Source: Planctomycetaceae bacterium (lineage in GTDB: Bacteria > Planctomycetota > Planctomycetia > Planctomycetales > Planctomycetaceae). Taken from it: 64,000 nt of DNA. A program made the position numbers and the translations under genes. The DNA lies in the NCBI GenBank assembly GCA_002724315.1, contig PBOJ01000134.1:1-64000 (forward strand), in the 5' to 3' direction. Below, piece by piece: positions 8,506 to 17,241 of the stretch. Within the stretch, counting starts at the first letter, position 1; each line of letters starts with the position of its first letter. The notes below the pieces were generated by a model that had not been told where the DNA came from, made no database searches, and was given only the letters and a program-made list of their open reading frames with translations.

Positions 8506-9563
8506 CGTTCCACCAGCGGCCACCGAGGGGTGACGGCCGAGTTGACGATGTTCTCGCCAGTCGGCCAACGGCCCTGGAGGACATCGACCAGGTTGGTGAC
8601 GCTCCCTTCGACCACGTCCCGTCGACTTTCGACGCTGAAGGCCGCCACGTGGGGCGTCAGCACGATGTCGTCTCGCCCGAGCAACGGGTCACCGGTTGGA
8701 GGCACCTCGTCGGGATCGTGCACATTGATCCGTTCGAACACGTCCAGCCCGGCTCCACGCAGACGGTTCTCGTCCAGGGCCGTGACCAGCGCCTCCTCAT
8801 CGACAATCGCCCCGCGCGAGGTGTTGATCAGAATCGCATCCGGTTTCATCCGGGACAGGGCCTGGGCATCGAGCAGGTGCCGGGTCTCGGCCGTAAGCGG
8901 CAGGTGCAGCGAGACGTAATCGGACCGAACAAGCAGTTCCTCCAGGCCAACAAGCTCGACCTCCAGTTCGGCCACTTCCGGGTCGTCCACCTCCCGTCGC
9001 CGCGTCGCCAGCACCCGCAGCCCGAACCCGCGTGCCCGCCTGGCCATCGCCTTGGCCGAGCGGCCGAAGCCAACCAGGCCCAGGGTCCGGCCCGGCAGCC
9101 GATGATTGCGACCCGAGACCTTTCGCGAACCGGTCCAGTGGCCGGCGGCCGTGTCATGATCCATCCGCTTGAGCTGTCTTTCGAGAGCCAGCAGCATCGC
9201 CATCGCGTGGTCGGCCTGCTCCTCGACACAGAAATCGGGAACGTTGGTCACCAGGATTCCCCGACGTGTGGCCTCCTGGACGTCGATCCGGTCGGTGCCG
9301 GCACCCATCCTGGAGATCACCCGGCAACGGTCCATCGCTGCGATCACCTCAGCCGGCAGCTTCACGCTGACGGCGAACACCGCATCGGCACCGGCCACCA
9401 CCTGCTGCAGCTCCGCCACCGATTCCGATTCGACCGGTACCGGTTCGATCCCGAATCGCCCGCACGCCTCGCGTTCTTCCTGCGACGGAGGAAACAACTC
9501 GGCATTGAGCCGTACGATGCGGCACTCGGCAAGCGAAACAGGGCCAGGCTCGGAATTGCTCAT
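8502..9563 (-). CDS. D-2-hydroxyacid dehydrogenase (NAD-binding)
   Basis: A 353-residue member of the D-isomer-specific 2-hydroxyacid dehydrogenase family, which interconverts 2-hydroxyacids and 2-ketoacids with NAD(P)H. Seen: the dinucleotide-binding GLVGFGRSAKAMARRA near 160, the catalytic Arg in NTSRGAIVDEEAL, the Glu in GAGLDVFER and the His in LTPHVAAFS. No ACT domain follows, so it is not the long SerA type. The start is 9 bp from the stop of the upstream SDR gene, so the two form a probable operon that could run sequential redox steps on a sugar acid. Its TAG interlocks with that of the convergent glycosidase gene. Confidence 0.9.
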   Translation of the reverse strand: MSNSEPGPVSLAECRIVRLNAELFPPSQEEREACGRFGIEPVPVESESVAELQQVVAGADAVFAVSVKLPAEVIAAMDRCRVISRMGAGTDRIDVQEATRRGILVTNVPDFCVEEQADHAMAMLLALERQLKRMDHDTAAGHWTGSRKVSGRNHRLPGRTLGLVGFGRSAKAMARRARGFGLRVLATRRREVDDPEVAELEVELVGLEELLVRSDYVSLHLPLTAETRHLLDAQALSRMKPDAILINTSRGAIVDEEALVTALDENRLRGAGLDVFERINVHDPDEVPPTGDPLLGRDDIVLTPHVAAFSVESRRDVVEGSVTNLVDVLQGRWPTGENIVNSAVTPRWPLVER

Positions 9564-9572
9564 GTCCTGGAC

Positions 9573-10421
9573 CTAGCCGCGACGGCCACCGCCGGATTCG
9601 AATCCGTCTGCCGATTCGGCCCGCAACCAGCCCGGGGTGCCTCCAGCGTTCATCGCCAGGTTGCCACCGTCCATCGGGATCAACGCCCCGGTGATCCAGC
9701 TGCCGGCATCGGACCCCAGTAACAATGACAACCCCCGGATGTCATCCGGCACGCCCATCCGACCGGCCGGGATGCCACCCAGGAACATCCGTTCCAGGTG
9801 CGGATCGGATTCCATGCGGCGTGTCAGTCCCGGGTTGATCACCTGGGCGGGCAGGATCGCATTGACCCGCACCCCCCGACCGGACCACTCGGTCGAGAGC
9901 TCCCGGGTCATCTGTACGACGGCACCCATGGCCATCGAGTACGAGAGGTGTCGTCGGCCCAGGGCACTGATCGAGGCCAGCGAGCCGATGTTGATAATGC
10001 TGCCCCGGCCAGCAGCCAGCATCCGCTTGCCGGCCTCGCGACACGACACGAACCGGCCAATCACCAGGCCGTTGAACGCCTCAAGCAACTCCTCGCGGGT
10101 CATCTCGACAGGCTCGGCAAGCACCCCCTCACCGGCCACGTTGCCGGCAACATCGATCCGACCGAACTCCGTATCGATCGTCCGGTACAGTGCCTCGATC
10201 GCGTCGCAGTCGGACACATCGCACGAGATTGGCAGGGCACGGCGACCGAGTTCCTCGATGTCGGCAGCCGTCTGCCGGTTGGATTCTTCGTCACGGTCAA
10301 CCACCACCACGTCGGCACCGGCCCCGGCAAAAGCCAAAGCCATCGCCCGCCCCATGCCCCGGCCAGCTCCGGAGACCATCGCCACGCGATCGGTCATGTC
10401 AAACGTTTCAGACGGTGTCAT
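9573..10421 (-). CDS. short-chain dehydrogenase/reductase with Lys-to-Met active-site change
   Basis: A 282-residue classical SDR fold: cofactor motif SGAGRGMGRA near the N-terminus, VAGNVAGEG (equivalent of NNAG), and a GSLAS serine region before SYSMAMGA. The canonical YxxxK reads Tyr161-Ser-Met-Ala-Met165, so the catalytic lysine is methionine. Most SDR oxidoreductases need this Lys, so the protein may be inactive as a dehydrogenase or use altered chemistry. Other features (PAGRMGVPDDIRG, TGALIPMDGGNLA) are intact. ATG 10421 is preceded by a good GGAG ribosome site. It sits immediately upstream of the 2-hydroxyacid dehydrogenase gene. Confidence 0.9.
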   Translation of the reverse strand: MTPSETFDMTDRVAMVSGAGRGMGRAMALAFAGAGADVVVVDRDEESNRQTAADIEELGRRALPISCDVSDCDAIEALYRTIDTEFGRIDVAGNVAGEGVLAEPVEMTREELLEAFNGLVIGRFVSCREAGKRMLAAGRGSIINIGSLASISALGRRHLSYSMAMGAVVQMTRELSTEWSGRGVRVNAILPAQVINPGLTRRMESDPHLERMFLGGIPAGRMGVPDDIRGLSLLLGSDAGSWITGALIPMDGGNLAMNAGGTPGWLRAESADGFESGGGRRG

Positions 10422-10750
10422 CGCGTTGAGTCTCCAGAAATTTAGCCGTCGTGGGGATCTCTCGAATTCGGCGGAGGACGATTCTCCATGTGACGCCTGC
10501 CGGTTGCAATGCAAGCAACTGCCCGACGAGCCAATGACGATCTCCCACCAACCGAGGCGTGCGAGCAGTCAAGCTAGCCCCGATTCGATGCACACCCTCC
10601 ACAAGCAACTTGGGTTTTCCGGCCTGACTCCGAAAATCACCACAAGAAAACCTCTCGAGACTCGAATAGATATTGGAGTTCAGACTCTGATTCCTTTCCA
10701 GAATTTGATCCGTCGAGAAGTCCGTCCTCAAAATCGGAGCGAAAAAAACG
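10422..10750 (+). other. 329-bp divergent intergenic region
   Basis: No gene is seen between the SDR gene (leftward) and the small membrane-protein gene (rightward). It should hold promoters for both. The ribosome site of the SDR (GGAG) lies at its left end, and GGAGCG precedes the ATG at 10751. The stretch around 10630-10680 is AT-richer than its surroundings. I could not fix a -35/-10 pair with confidence. Confidence 0.6.
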
Positions 10751-11068
10751 ATGCAGAAGGTTACCGGAATCGGCGTGTTTTCTCTGGCCAAGTTCCAGGG
10801 CTTCTTTGGAGCGATCATGGGATTTCTGGTTGGCCTGTTTTACGCAGCCATCACCCTTCTGGTTACCACACTCGGCGTTGGAATGGCCGGTCCGGATGGC
10901 GGTGACCTGATGAAACTGGCCGGCTTGGGCGTGACGGGAGCGATCGTCATGATCATCGTGTTACCGATCCTCTTCGGGTTGTCTCAATTCATCTTCTCGC
11001 TGTTTTTCGGCGCCATCATGAATGTCGCGTTGAAAAAAACCGGGGGAGTGGAACTGCGAATCGAATAG
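10751..11068 (+). CDS. small two-helix membrane protein, 105 aa
   Basis: The protein begins with the conserved-looking segment GVFSLAKFQGFFGAI. It has two hydrophobic spans at about 17-42 and 58-92, with a Gly/Asp-rich loop between them, and ends in GGVELRIE. The pattern of SLAK near the N-terminus and GG-E-(L/I) at the C-terminus resembles a widespread small bacterial membrane family that I know only as hypothetical. There is no signal peptide beyond the first span. The ATG has a GGAG sequence about 10 bases upstream. The next gene begins 154 bp later behind its own candidate promoter, so this gene may be monocistronic. Function unknown. Confidence 0.8.
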   Translation: MQKVTGIGVFSLAKFQGFFGAIMGFLVGLFYAAITLLVTTLGVGMAGPDGGDLMKLAGLGVTGAIVMIIVLPILFGLSQFIFSLFFGAIMNVALKKTGGVELRIE

Positions 11069-11135
11069 GAGTCGGCTTCCGGGTTTGTCGTCGGTTTCAC
11101 GACAGGCGGAGAGAAACGGATTCCCGGTGGAACCA

Positions 11136-11164
11136 TTCACCGGACACGCGAGGTCTGGTACGGT
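11136..11164 (+). promoter_or_regulatory. candidate promoter for the PQQ-propeller gene
   Basis: TTCACC at 11136..11141 and TACGGT at 11159..11164 are separated by 17 bp. The same -10 hexamer, with the same spacing, precedes the rpsU gene. A start near 11171 would leave a leader of about 50 nt. Confidence 0.4.
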
Positions 11165-11222
11165 TCGCGGATGGATTCCGTTGTTTCGGAGCCCATCCCA
11201 CTTTCCCCGAGGACCGGACCCA

Positions 11223-12641
11223 ATGCGTTTTGCTCTCTGCCTGCTGATGATTCTGGCCACAGCCACCGGGTCCGCCACGGCGGACGATTGGCCACAGTTC
11301 CGCGGCGTGGGAGGACGGGGACTGGCCGAATCGTCCCGGAGGTTGCCGACCGAGATCGGGCCCGACTCGGAACACATCGCCTGGAAGATCGCCTTCCCCC
11401 CTGGGCACTCCTCGCCGGTACTTCACGGCAAGCGGCTGTTTCTGACCGCCGTCCGCGACAAGGCGCTGGTGACCATCGCGGTGTCCCGGTCCAAGGGCAA
11501 GATCCTGTGGGAGCAAAAGGCCCCTTACAAGAAACTCGAGGAAATCCACGCCATCGGAAGCCACGCCCAACCCAGTCCCGCTACCGACGGGAAACGGGTC
11601 ATCAGTCTGTTCGGATCCAGCGGTCTCTACTGCCACGACGTTGACGGACGGTTGCTGTGGAAAAAGGAGATGGGACCGTTCAACAACGACTTCGGGGCGG
11701 GCACCTCACCGGTGATCGTTGACGACCTGGTGATCACCGTCCAGGACCACGATACCGACAGTTTCGTGGCCGCCTACGACAAGAAAACGGGGCGGCTGGC
11801 TTGGAAGACCGATCGCGCCGAGTTCCCTCGCAATTACTGTTCCCCGGTCATCTGGCGAGTCGGCGGCAAGAAGCAGATCATCGTCGCCGCCACGCTCCGC
11901 GTGGTCGGATACGATCTGAAGACCGGTAAGGAATTGTGGACGGTGCGGGGACTCTCACGGGCCGTCTGCAATACCCCCGTCGTGGGAGGTGACGGCAAGC
12001 TCTACGTGGCCGGCTGGGCCCGTGGCGGTGACATCGACGAGCGAATCAGTGTCGAACCGTTCGCCAAGCTCGTGGCCGCCCGAGACAAGAACAAGAACGG
12101 GACTCTCGAACGCGAAGAACTCGAAAAGGGCCACGCCATCGAGCGGCGGTACCCGCAGGTCGATCGCGACAAGACCGGCACGATCACACGCAAGGAGTAC
12201 GAGTACTACCGCAACCTGTTTGACGTCGCCCGCAACGTTGTGATGGCGATCAAGCCGGGAGCCAGTGGAGACGCCACCAAGACACACGTGGCGTGGGAGT
12301 ACCGACGGCACATCCCGTTCTGTGCCTCGCCGTTGTTCTTCAACAACACGGTCTTCACCGTCAAGGACGGTGGCATCCTGACCAGCCTTGATGCCCAAAG
12401 CGGGAAGCCGCTGCAGACCAAACGAGTGGCCGGTGCCGGCAACTACTACAGTTCCCCGGTCGCCGGTGACGGCAAGGTCTACCTGCTGGACCAGAAAGGG
12501 CGGTTGAGCGTGGTCAGCGGCGAAGGGAAGTGGAAGGTGCTTCACCGGGCACAATTCGGTGAAGAGACCTACGCAACGCCGGCGATCGTCGACGGGCGGA
12601 TCTACCTGCGAACCGATGGGCACCTGTACTGCTTCAGGTAA
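11223..12641 (+). CDS. exported PQQ-like beta-propeller protein with an EF-hand pair
   Basis: The 472-residue product has a signal peptide (MRFALCLLMILATATGSATA). The mature protein begins DDWPQFRG, the usual start of planctomycete PQQ-like (BamB/quinoprotein alcohol-dehydrogenase-like) propellers. Blade motifs include GKILWEQKAP, GRLLWKKE, GRLAWKTD, GKELWTVRG and GRLSVVSGEGKWKV. Between blades, at about residues 288-299 and 314-325, lie two EF-hand calcium loops (DKNKNGTLEREE and DRDKTGTITRKE). So an EF-hand pair is inserted in the propeller. ATG 11223 directly precedes the hydrophobic core, so longer upstream starts were rejected. Probably periplasmic; the ligand is unknown and calcium binding is inferred from the loop consensus. 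Confidence 0.88.
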   Translation: MRFALCLLMILATATGSATADDWPQFRGVGGRGLAESSRRLPTEIGPDSEHIAWKIAFPPGHSSPVLHGKRLFLTAVRDKALVTIAVSRSKGKILWEQKAPYKKLEEIHAIGSHAQPSPATDGKRVISLFGSSGLYCHDVDGRLLWKKEMGPFNNDFGAGTSPVIVDDLVITVQDHDTDSFVAAYDKKTGRLAWKTDRAEFPRNYCSPVIWRVGGKKQIIVAATLRVVGYDLKTGKELWTVRGLSRAVCNTPVVGGDGKLYVAGWARGGDIDERISVEPFAKLVAARDKNKNGTLEREELEKGHAIERRYPQVDRDKTGTITRKEYEYYRNLFDVARNVVMAIKPGASGDATKTHVAWEYRRHIPFCASPLFFNNTVFTVKDGGILTSLDAQSGKPLQTKRVAGAGNYYSSPVAGDGKVYLLDQKGRLSVVSGEGKWKVLHRAQFGEETYATPAIVDGRIYLRTDGHLYCFR

Positions 12642-12695
12642 CCGTCCGGACGAAGTCCGCATCGGTGGTGACCAACGCGCCGGAGAAACCGTGTG

Positions 12696-13946
12696 ATGAT
12701 TCGAACAATCGGTTATTTGAGCTTGCTGTGGTGTGCCGGGAACGGCCCAGCGACAGCTGCAGAGAACGCCGCCCCGACTCTGCAGCGCCAGGTGTTATTT
12801 CGCGCGGGAGAGGGAAACTACGGCGGTTACCGGATTCCCTCTTTGCTGGTCACCAAGACACCACAGACGGTGTTGGTTTTCGCGGAAGCCCGCCAGGCCC
12901 TCGATGGATTCGGTGTGCCTTTTCCCGACAGGGCCGTGACCGAAATTGTCATGCGCCGCAGTGTGGACGGGGGTCGTACCTGGTCCAAACGCCGGGTGGT
13001 CGTGCCATCAAAGAAGGTGACCACGGGCAATCCGTGCGCGGTACTCGATCGCCAGACGGGGACCGTGTTCCTGTTGTTTTGCCGTGGAATCGCTCCCGCC
13101 AAGGCCGGCGAAACGAACAAGACTGCACACATCATCAAGAGCACCGATGATGGCCTGACGTGGTCCGCACCGGTAGACATCACCGGTGCGGCAAAAGGGA
13201 AGAACTGGAAGCACATCTTCACCGGGCCCGGGCACGGCATCCAGTTACGCAGCGGTCGATTGCTGATGCCCTGTGTCGGTCAGTACGGAGTCCAATTCAG
13301 TTACATGCTCTACAGCGATGACCACGGCAAATCGTGGCGGCGGACCGCGGCGTTGTCTGGGGAGGCAATGCTGGACAACAAACTCACCTGGCTGAAACTC
13401 GGCAAGAAGCCATTACGCTACTCGCCGGAAAATGTGAGTGACGAGTGTGACGTCCTGGAGTTGGCCGACGGCAGAGTGTATTTCAACGCCCGAAGTCGCC
13501 TGGAGGTTGGCTACCGTGCTTATGCATACAGTCGCGATGGAGGCCTGAAATGGTCGCGGGTGAAGTTCCATCCCCAGCTTCCCGAGTCCGTCGTGGACGG
13601 GGGACTGGCACGCTTGCCCCGGGAGAACGTCCTGCTGATGTCTCGGCCGACCTACCAGTACAAGAACGGAATGCCCTACGGGGGAGTGTGGTCGCACCGC
13701 CGCAATCTCACCATCAGTGCCAGTTTTGATGACGGCCGAACATGGCCACTTGCCCGGCTGATTCACAAGGGTCCCGCCGCTTACAGCGACTTGGCGGTCC
13801 TGCCCAATGGCGAGGTATTGTGCTTCTACGAAGGGGGGAAGAAGTTCCGGTACGAATCGATGCTATTGGCCCGATTCAATCTCTCCTGGCTCAAGAAGCC
13901 TCCCGCACTGAAGGTCGGATCGCCGAAGAGTCGGAACCGGAAGTGA
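12696..13946 (+). CDS. exo-alpha-sialidase (GH33-like)
   Basis: A 416-residue exported sialidase/neuraminidase, which releases terminal sialic acids from glycans. Seen: an N-terminal signal peptide, the arginine-bearing YRIPSLL motif, and five Asp-box repeats (SVDGGRTWS, STDDGLTWS, SDDHGKSWR, SRDGGLKWS, SFDDGRTWP). A late YSDLAVLPNGEVLCFYEGG supplies the expected Tyr and Glu positions. These are strong GH33 family markers, although related six-bladed propellers with other specificities share them. A GTG at 12693 immediately precedes the ATG. The gene follows the PQQ propeller by 54 bp and may be co-transcribed. Confidence 0.88.
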   Translation: MIRTIGYLSLLWCAGNGPATAAENAAPTLQRQVLFRAGEGNYGGYRIPSLLVTKTPQTVLVFAEARQALDGFGVPFPDRAVTEIVMRRSVDGGRTWSKRRVVVPSKKVTTGNPCAVLDRQTGTVFLLFCRGIAPAKAGETNKTAHIIKSTDDGLTWSAPVDITGAAKGKNWKHIFTGPGHGIQLRSGRLLMPCVGQYGVQFSYMLYSDDHGKSWRRTAALSGEAMLDNKLTWLKLGKKPLRYSPENVSDECDVLELADGRVYFNARSRLEVGYRAYAYSRDGGLKWSRVKFHPQLPESVVDGGLARLPRENVLLMSRPTYQYKNGMPYGGVWSHRRNLTISASFDDGRTWPLARLIHKGPAAYSDLAVLPNGEVLCFYEGGKKFRYESMLLARFNLSWLKKPPALKVGSPKSRNRK

Positions 13947-13972
13947 TCCGCCAGGAAGTCACTCAAACCCAA

Positions 13973-14010
13973 AACAGGGAGTCGGACCCCAGCGGTTCCG
14001 ACTCCCTGTT
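13973..14010 (-). terminator. intrinsic terminator of the sigma-factor operon
   Basis: Perfect 14-bp arms at 13973..13986 and 13997..14010 flank a 10-nt loop. On the minus strand the hairpin is followed by a T-rich run (TTTTGGGTTT) from 13974 downwards. It lies about 55 bp beyond the rpoD stop. No T-run follows on the plus strand, so it mainly serves the leftward operon. Confidence 0.8.
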
Positions 14011-14065
14011 CGGCTTCAACCGGTCGCCTGACCCAGCGACTTGGTCTGTTGCCCAACCAGCGTGA

Positions 14066-15706
14066 CTAGGGTGCCAAGCCGGTCAGTTGACTCTGGCTGA
14101 GGAACCCGGCCAGGCGGGCCCGGCGACGAGGATCCTGCAACTTGTCGAACGCCTTGGCCTCGATCTGCCGCACCCTCTCGCGGGTGACACCAAAGATCAG
14201 GCCAACCTGCTCAAGCGTGTACGGGTACCCGTCGCCGATGCCGTAACGCAGCTTCAGGATCTCCCGCTCGCGGTAGGTCAGTGTCTCGAGCACCTGGTTG
14301 ACTTCCTTGCTGAGCATCTTGTTGGCGGCCACCTCAGACGGACGCGCCGATCCGTTGTCCTCGACGAAATCACCCAGGTCGGTGTCGTCGGTGTCGGAGA
14401 TCGGCCGGTCGAGACTGGCCGGTGATCGGGCGACGGCCAGCATCGCGCGAGCTTCCTCCAGCGGCACTCCCGCCGCTTCCGCCAGTTCCTCGGTCGTCGG
14501 CTCACGGTAGTGCTCGTGCAGGAAACGGTTGCGGGCCTGGTTGAGGGCCCACATCGCCGATGTCATGTGCACCGGCAACCGGATGGTGCGGCCGGCGTCA
14601 GCAATCGCACGCGTGATCGCCTGGCGAACCCACCAGGTGGCATACGTCGAGAACTTGTGACCGCGGAGATACTCGTATTTCTCGACTGCCCGCATCAGCC
14701 CCGAGTTGCCTTCCTGGATCAGGTCCAGGAAGCTCAGGCCCCGCTTTCGGTACTTCTTGGCAATCGAGACGACCAGCCGCAGGTTGCCGTTGGCCAGGTC
14801 CTGCTTGGCCTGCTCGTAATCGTCGTCGGCCACGGCGATCCGCCCCAGCCGTTCGGTGATCGAGGCGGGTGTCTCGAGGGTCAGTTCTCGGAGTTCCTTC
14901 AGTTCGGCCCGTGCCTCGGCAGCTCGCCCGTTCTTGGCTCGCCGAAGGGTGGCGTCCAGTTCTGTCATCCGAGCGGCAATCTGCTCGTACTGCTCGAAGA
15001 TCGGACCGAGCTTCTGCTCGCGGAGTCCAAGTTCTTCAAGAAGCTTGACCATTCGACGCCGGGTGGTCTCCAGGCGTTCGGCCGCCTCACGTCGGACCTT
15101 CTGCGACGTTCTCGACAGGTTGATCAACTTGAAATCGTCGGCGAATTCCTGGCGCAGCCGTGCGATGGTGACCAGATTGGGTCCCAGACGACCCTGCACC
15201 TGGCTCTTCTCGCGACCCTCGGTCACACAAACCTCGATCGTACGATCAAACGGCAGTTCGCCGGCGTAGACCTTCGAGAGCATGTCGACGGCACGGTCGA
15301 AGATGAACATCGCACCCAGAACCAACCGGCGGTACTGCTTGCGAGTGATGTCGATCCGCTTGGCGACCGAGATTTCCTGGTCGCGATCGAGCATCGGCAG
15401 GCGGCCCATCTGTCGGAGGTACATGCGGATCGAATCGGCAGTGACACCCTGTTCGCTCCCGTCCCCGTCGCCACCGCGTTCAGGCTTCTGTGGTCTCGGC
15501 GCAAGCGCCGTGGCGATGTCACCGCATGCCGACCGGTCGGCGCGGACTCGCAACCCACGCTCGGCCAATGCCTCGAGCAACAGGTCGAGCTTTTCGCAGA
15601 TCTCGGCCTTGTCCGGCAGGTAACCGCAGACGTCTATGAAATCCAACCCACCATCGGCCTCAGCCGCGGCGACCAATTCGTCAAGCCTCTTGTCAAAACC
15701 GTACAC
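14066..15706 (-). CDS. rpoD: primary RNA polymerase sigma factor (sigma-70/SigA)
   Basis: The product recruits core RNA polymerase to housekeeping promoters. Regions in order: a short 1.1-like segment (about 1-50), then [20 protein letters not shown] (1.2). Next is a large charged non-conserved region (about 130-290), then [20 protein letters not shown] and [19 protein letters not shown] (2.1-2.2), and [17 protein letters not shown] (2.3-2.4). Region 3 starts at RLPVHM. Region 4 has [13 protein letters not shown] and the helix-turn-helix [15 protein letters not shown] chose GTG 15706 (546 aa): it gives [12 protein letters not shown] as in relatives and has GAGGA about 8 bases upstream. A TTG at 15730 would add 8 residues with no visible ribosome site. 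The gene is followed by a strong terminator. Confidence 0.97.
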   Translation of the reverse strand: MYGFDKRLDELVAAAEADGGLDFIDVCGYLPDKAEICEKLDLLLEALAERGLRVRADRSACGDIATALAPRPQKPERGGDGDGSEQGVTADSIRMYLRQMGRLPMLDRDQEISVAKRIDITRKQYRRLVLGAMFIFDRAVDMLSKVYAGELPFDRTIEVCVTEGREKSQVQGRLGPNLVTIARLRQEFADDFKLINLSRTSQKVRREAAERLETTRRRMVKLLEELGLREQKLGPIFEQYEQIAARMTELDATLRRAKNGRAAEARAELKELRELTLETPASITERLGRIAVADDDYEQAKQDLANGNLRLVVSIAKKYRKRGLSFLDLIQEGNSGLMRAVEKYEYLRGHKFSTYATWWVRQAITRAIADAGRTIRLPVHMTSAMWALNQARNRFLHEHYREPTTEELAEAAGVPLEEARAMLAVARSPASLDRPISDTDDTDLGDFVEDNGSARPSEVAANKMLSKEVNQVLETLTYREREILKLRYGIGDGYPYTLEQVGLIFGVTRERVRQIEAKAFDKLQDPRRRARLAGFLSQSQLTGLAP

Positions 15707-15815
15707 GTCTCTGTCCTCGTTCGTCGGCAACTTTGCCGCTTATTGGGTTTTCTGTTTTTGTCTCGAGTTGATCTGTCGCACCGCTGCTGTCGTCAGGGTC
15801 GACCGACCTGTCAGT

Positions 15816-16289
15816 TCAGGCTGCGGTCGAAGCGTCGGCTTCGCTCAATACGTCGTGGATCGCCTGCGGTGTTTGCGCCTGAGACAGGAATTGTCGGAAT
15901 GTGTCTTCCTGCAGATGCCGCGAAACGGTCTCCAGGGCCTGCAGGTGGTCCTGGGGAGCGTCGGGAGGCGAAACCAGCAGGAAAAAGACTCGGGTCGGTC
16001 GTCCGTCAAGACTGCCGAATTCGATCCCGGATTCCCCGACACCCACCGTTGCCACCACGCGATCGACAGCCGGGTGCTTGGCATGGGGAATCGCAACACC
16101 GTTGCCGATTCCGGTCGTACCGAGTTCTTCCCGGGCGATCGTCGCCGAGACGACACTGTCGCGATGATCAGCCGAAAGCGCATCGGCAGCGACCAGGGAA
16201 TCCACCAGTTCAGCAATGACACCATCCCGGTCACTGGCCGAGAGCGAGGATGTCACCGCATCGTGGTGGACGAATTCCGAAAACTTCAT
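15816..16289 (-). CDS. ptsN: PTS EIIA-like nitrogen regulatory protein PtsN
   Basis: A 157-residue single-domain EIIA(Fru)/PtsN-type protein, which accepts a phosphoryl group from HPr-like proteins and acts mostly as a regulator. The phosphorylatable His69 lies in GVAIPHAKHPAV, and the RPTRVFFLLVSP-DHLQAL core follows. No EIIB or EIIC domain is attached or adjacent, which supports regulation and not sugar uptake. ATG 16289 is preferred because it starts MKFSEFV; an in-frame ATG 18 bp earlier is possible. It lies 27 bp after a small conserved gene and 85 bp before the sigma factor, in one leftward operon. HPr and EI are not in the window. Confidence 0.93.
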   Translation of the reverse strand: MKFSEFVHHDAVTSSLSASDRDGVIAELVDSLVAADALSADHRDSVVSATIAREELGTTGIGNGVAIPHAKHPAVDRVVATVGVGESGIEFGSLDGRPTRVFFLLVSPPDAPQDHLQALETVSRHLQEDTFRQFLSQAQTPQAIHDVLSEADASTAA

Positions 16290-16316
16290 GAGTCGAGTCC
16301 TTTTCAAGCCGATGGC

Positions 16317-16664
16317 TCAGATCGCCAGCGGCTCCCCCTGCTCCTCAATCACGTCCTCGGCCACACCCGAATTTGACGCCGACATGGTCGACACGGCATT
16401 CAACACTGCCGAAGTGACAGCCGCCTTCCCGTGGTCGTAACTGTCCCGCTCGTCCCACAAAGGCACACCGGCCGCGTACCGGGCCTGCAACATCATCACC
16501 TTTTCCATCGACCCCGGAACCGCGATCGTCGGTTCCTCGGGATCCAGTTCCGTCGCGTCAGCCGACAACCCAACCCAGGGACTGTCTGTCGAGGTCACAC
16601 CATCCGTCTGTTTTGTCCACGCTTGATCCGTCACCTGTTTTTCTCCGTTCCTTCCAACCGTCAT
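16317..16664 (-). CDS. small conserved planctomycete protein, 115 aa
   Basis: First gene of the apparent operon with ptsN and rpoD. The core PTIAVPGSMEKVMMLQARYA followed by AGVPLWDERDSYDHG matches, in my recollection, a short protein recurrent in planctomycetes (pattern PGTPEKV-LA-R---G-PLWHP-D). No function is known to me. The N-terminal 40 residues are low in hydrophobic residues and may be flexible; no signal peptide or membrane span is seen. GAAGAG precedes the ATG, and an internal GTG start is possible. The unusually long gene-free region upstream suggests that it begins the transcript. Confidence 0.72.
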   Translation of the reverse strand: MTVGRNGEKQVTDQAWTKQTDGVTSTDSPWVGLSADATELDPEEPTIAVPGSMEKVMMLQARYAAGVPLWDERDSYDHGKAAVTSAVLNAVSTMSASNSGVAEDVIEEQGEPLAI

Positions 16665-17103
16665 CTCTTCACTGTCCTTCCGTCTAGATTGACCCCCGGT
16701 CGATATGCCGGGCGTTACGACTCGTTTTTGTCGTTTGTTCGTGTGTCTGCGTTCGTGAATCTCTTCTCTTCTCTATCTCTCTACCCACCTCCGTGGCCCG
16801 AGTCACCAAAAACCCTTGCCTTCAGGCCTCAGTCTCTCATTCTTTTCCCCGATGATTCGGCTCGCGCACTCTGGATAAACTGAGACCCCATCTGGGAGAT
16901 TCGGGAATGACGTATTTCGGGGAAGCCCGTCATCCTGCGATGCAACGCCCGGGGTCGGTTCGTGCTGTGACGAACCTGCAACCGAATGGTTGTGTACGTG
17001 ACCAAGTCCTGTCCGTCGATCTGGTTGCTGATCCGACTAGTAATCCAGGTATCGTGGCCCGCAATTTGTGCATCAACCTACGGATGCGTCTTTATATGCA
17101 AAT

Positions 17104-17121
17104 CACGTGATCACTCACGTG
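17104..17121. promoter_or_regulatory. operator-like inverted repeat
   Basis: CACGTGA at 17104..17110 and TCACGTG at 17115..17121 form a perfect 7-bp inverted repeat with a 4-bp spacer, next to an AT-rich TTTATATG stretch. Each arm contains the palindrome CACGTG. The symmetry suits a dimeric DNA-binding regulator, but no regulator is identified. Confidence 0.35.
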
Positions 17122-17241
17122 CATCGACCTCGGGTTTCCAGAGACAAGCGTCACTGCGACCGGTGCGACAGGGGGAAGCCGCAAGGGTGAAAACAGATGC
17201 CGCAGCAGGCTGTAAGGTGGGACGGGGTCAGGTTTTTGAAG

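Noticed and set aside
5914-8568. 884-codon open frame on the strand opposite the glycosidase genes
   Set aside because: It lies fully antisense to two clear signal-peptide genes and has no family motifs; long antisense frames are common in high-GC coding DNA.
14510-16219. 569-codon open frame opposite rpoD and ptsN
   Set aside because: Antisense to strongly recognisable sigma-factor and PtsN motifs; composition typical of a shadow frame.
17150-17230. Resemblance to the cobalamin riboswitch core (AGGGGGAAGCCG, GGTGAAAA, CTGTAAGG)
   Set aside because: The GCCGC segments are direct repeats that cannot pair, and no B12-box GCCACTG-type element follows. The match is superficial.
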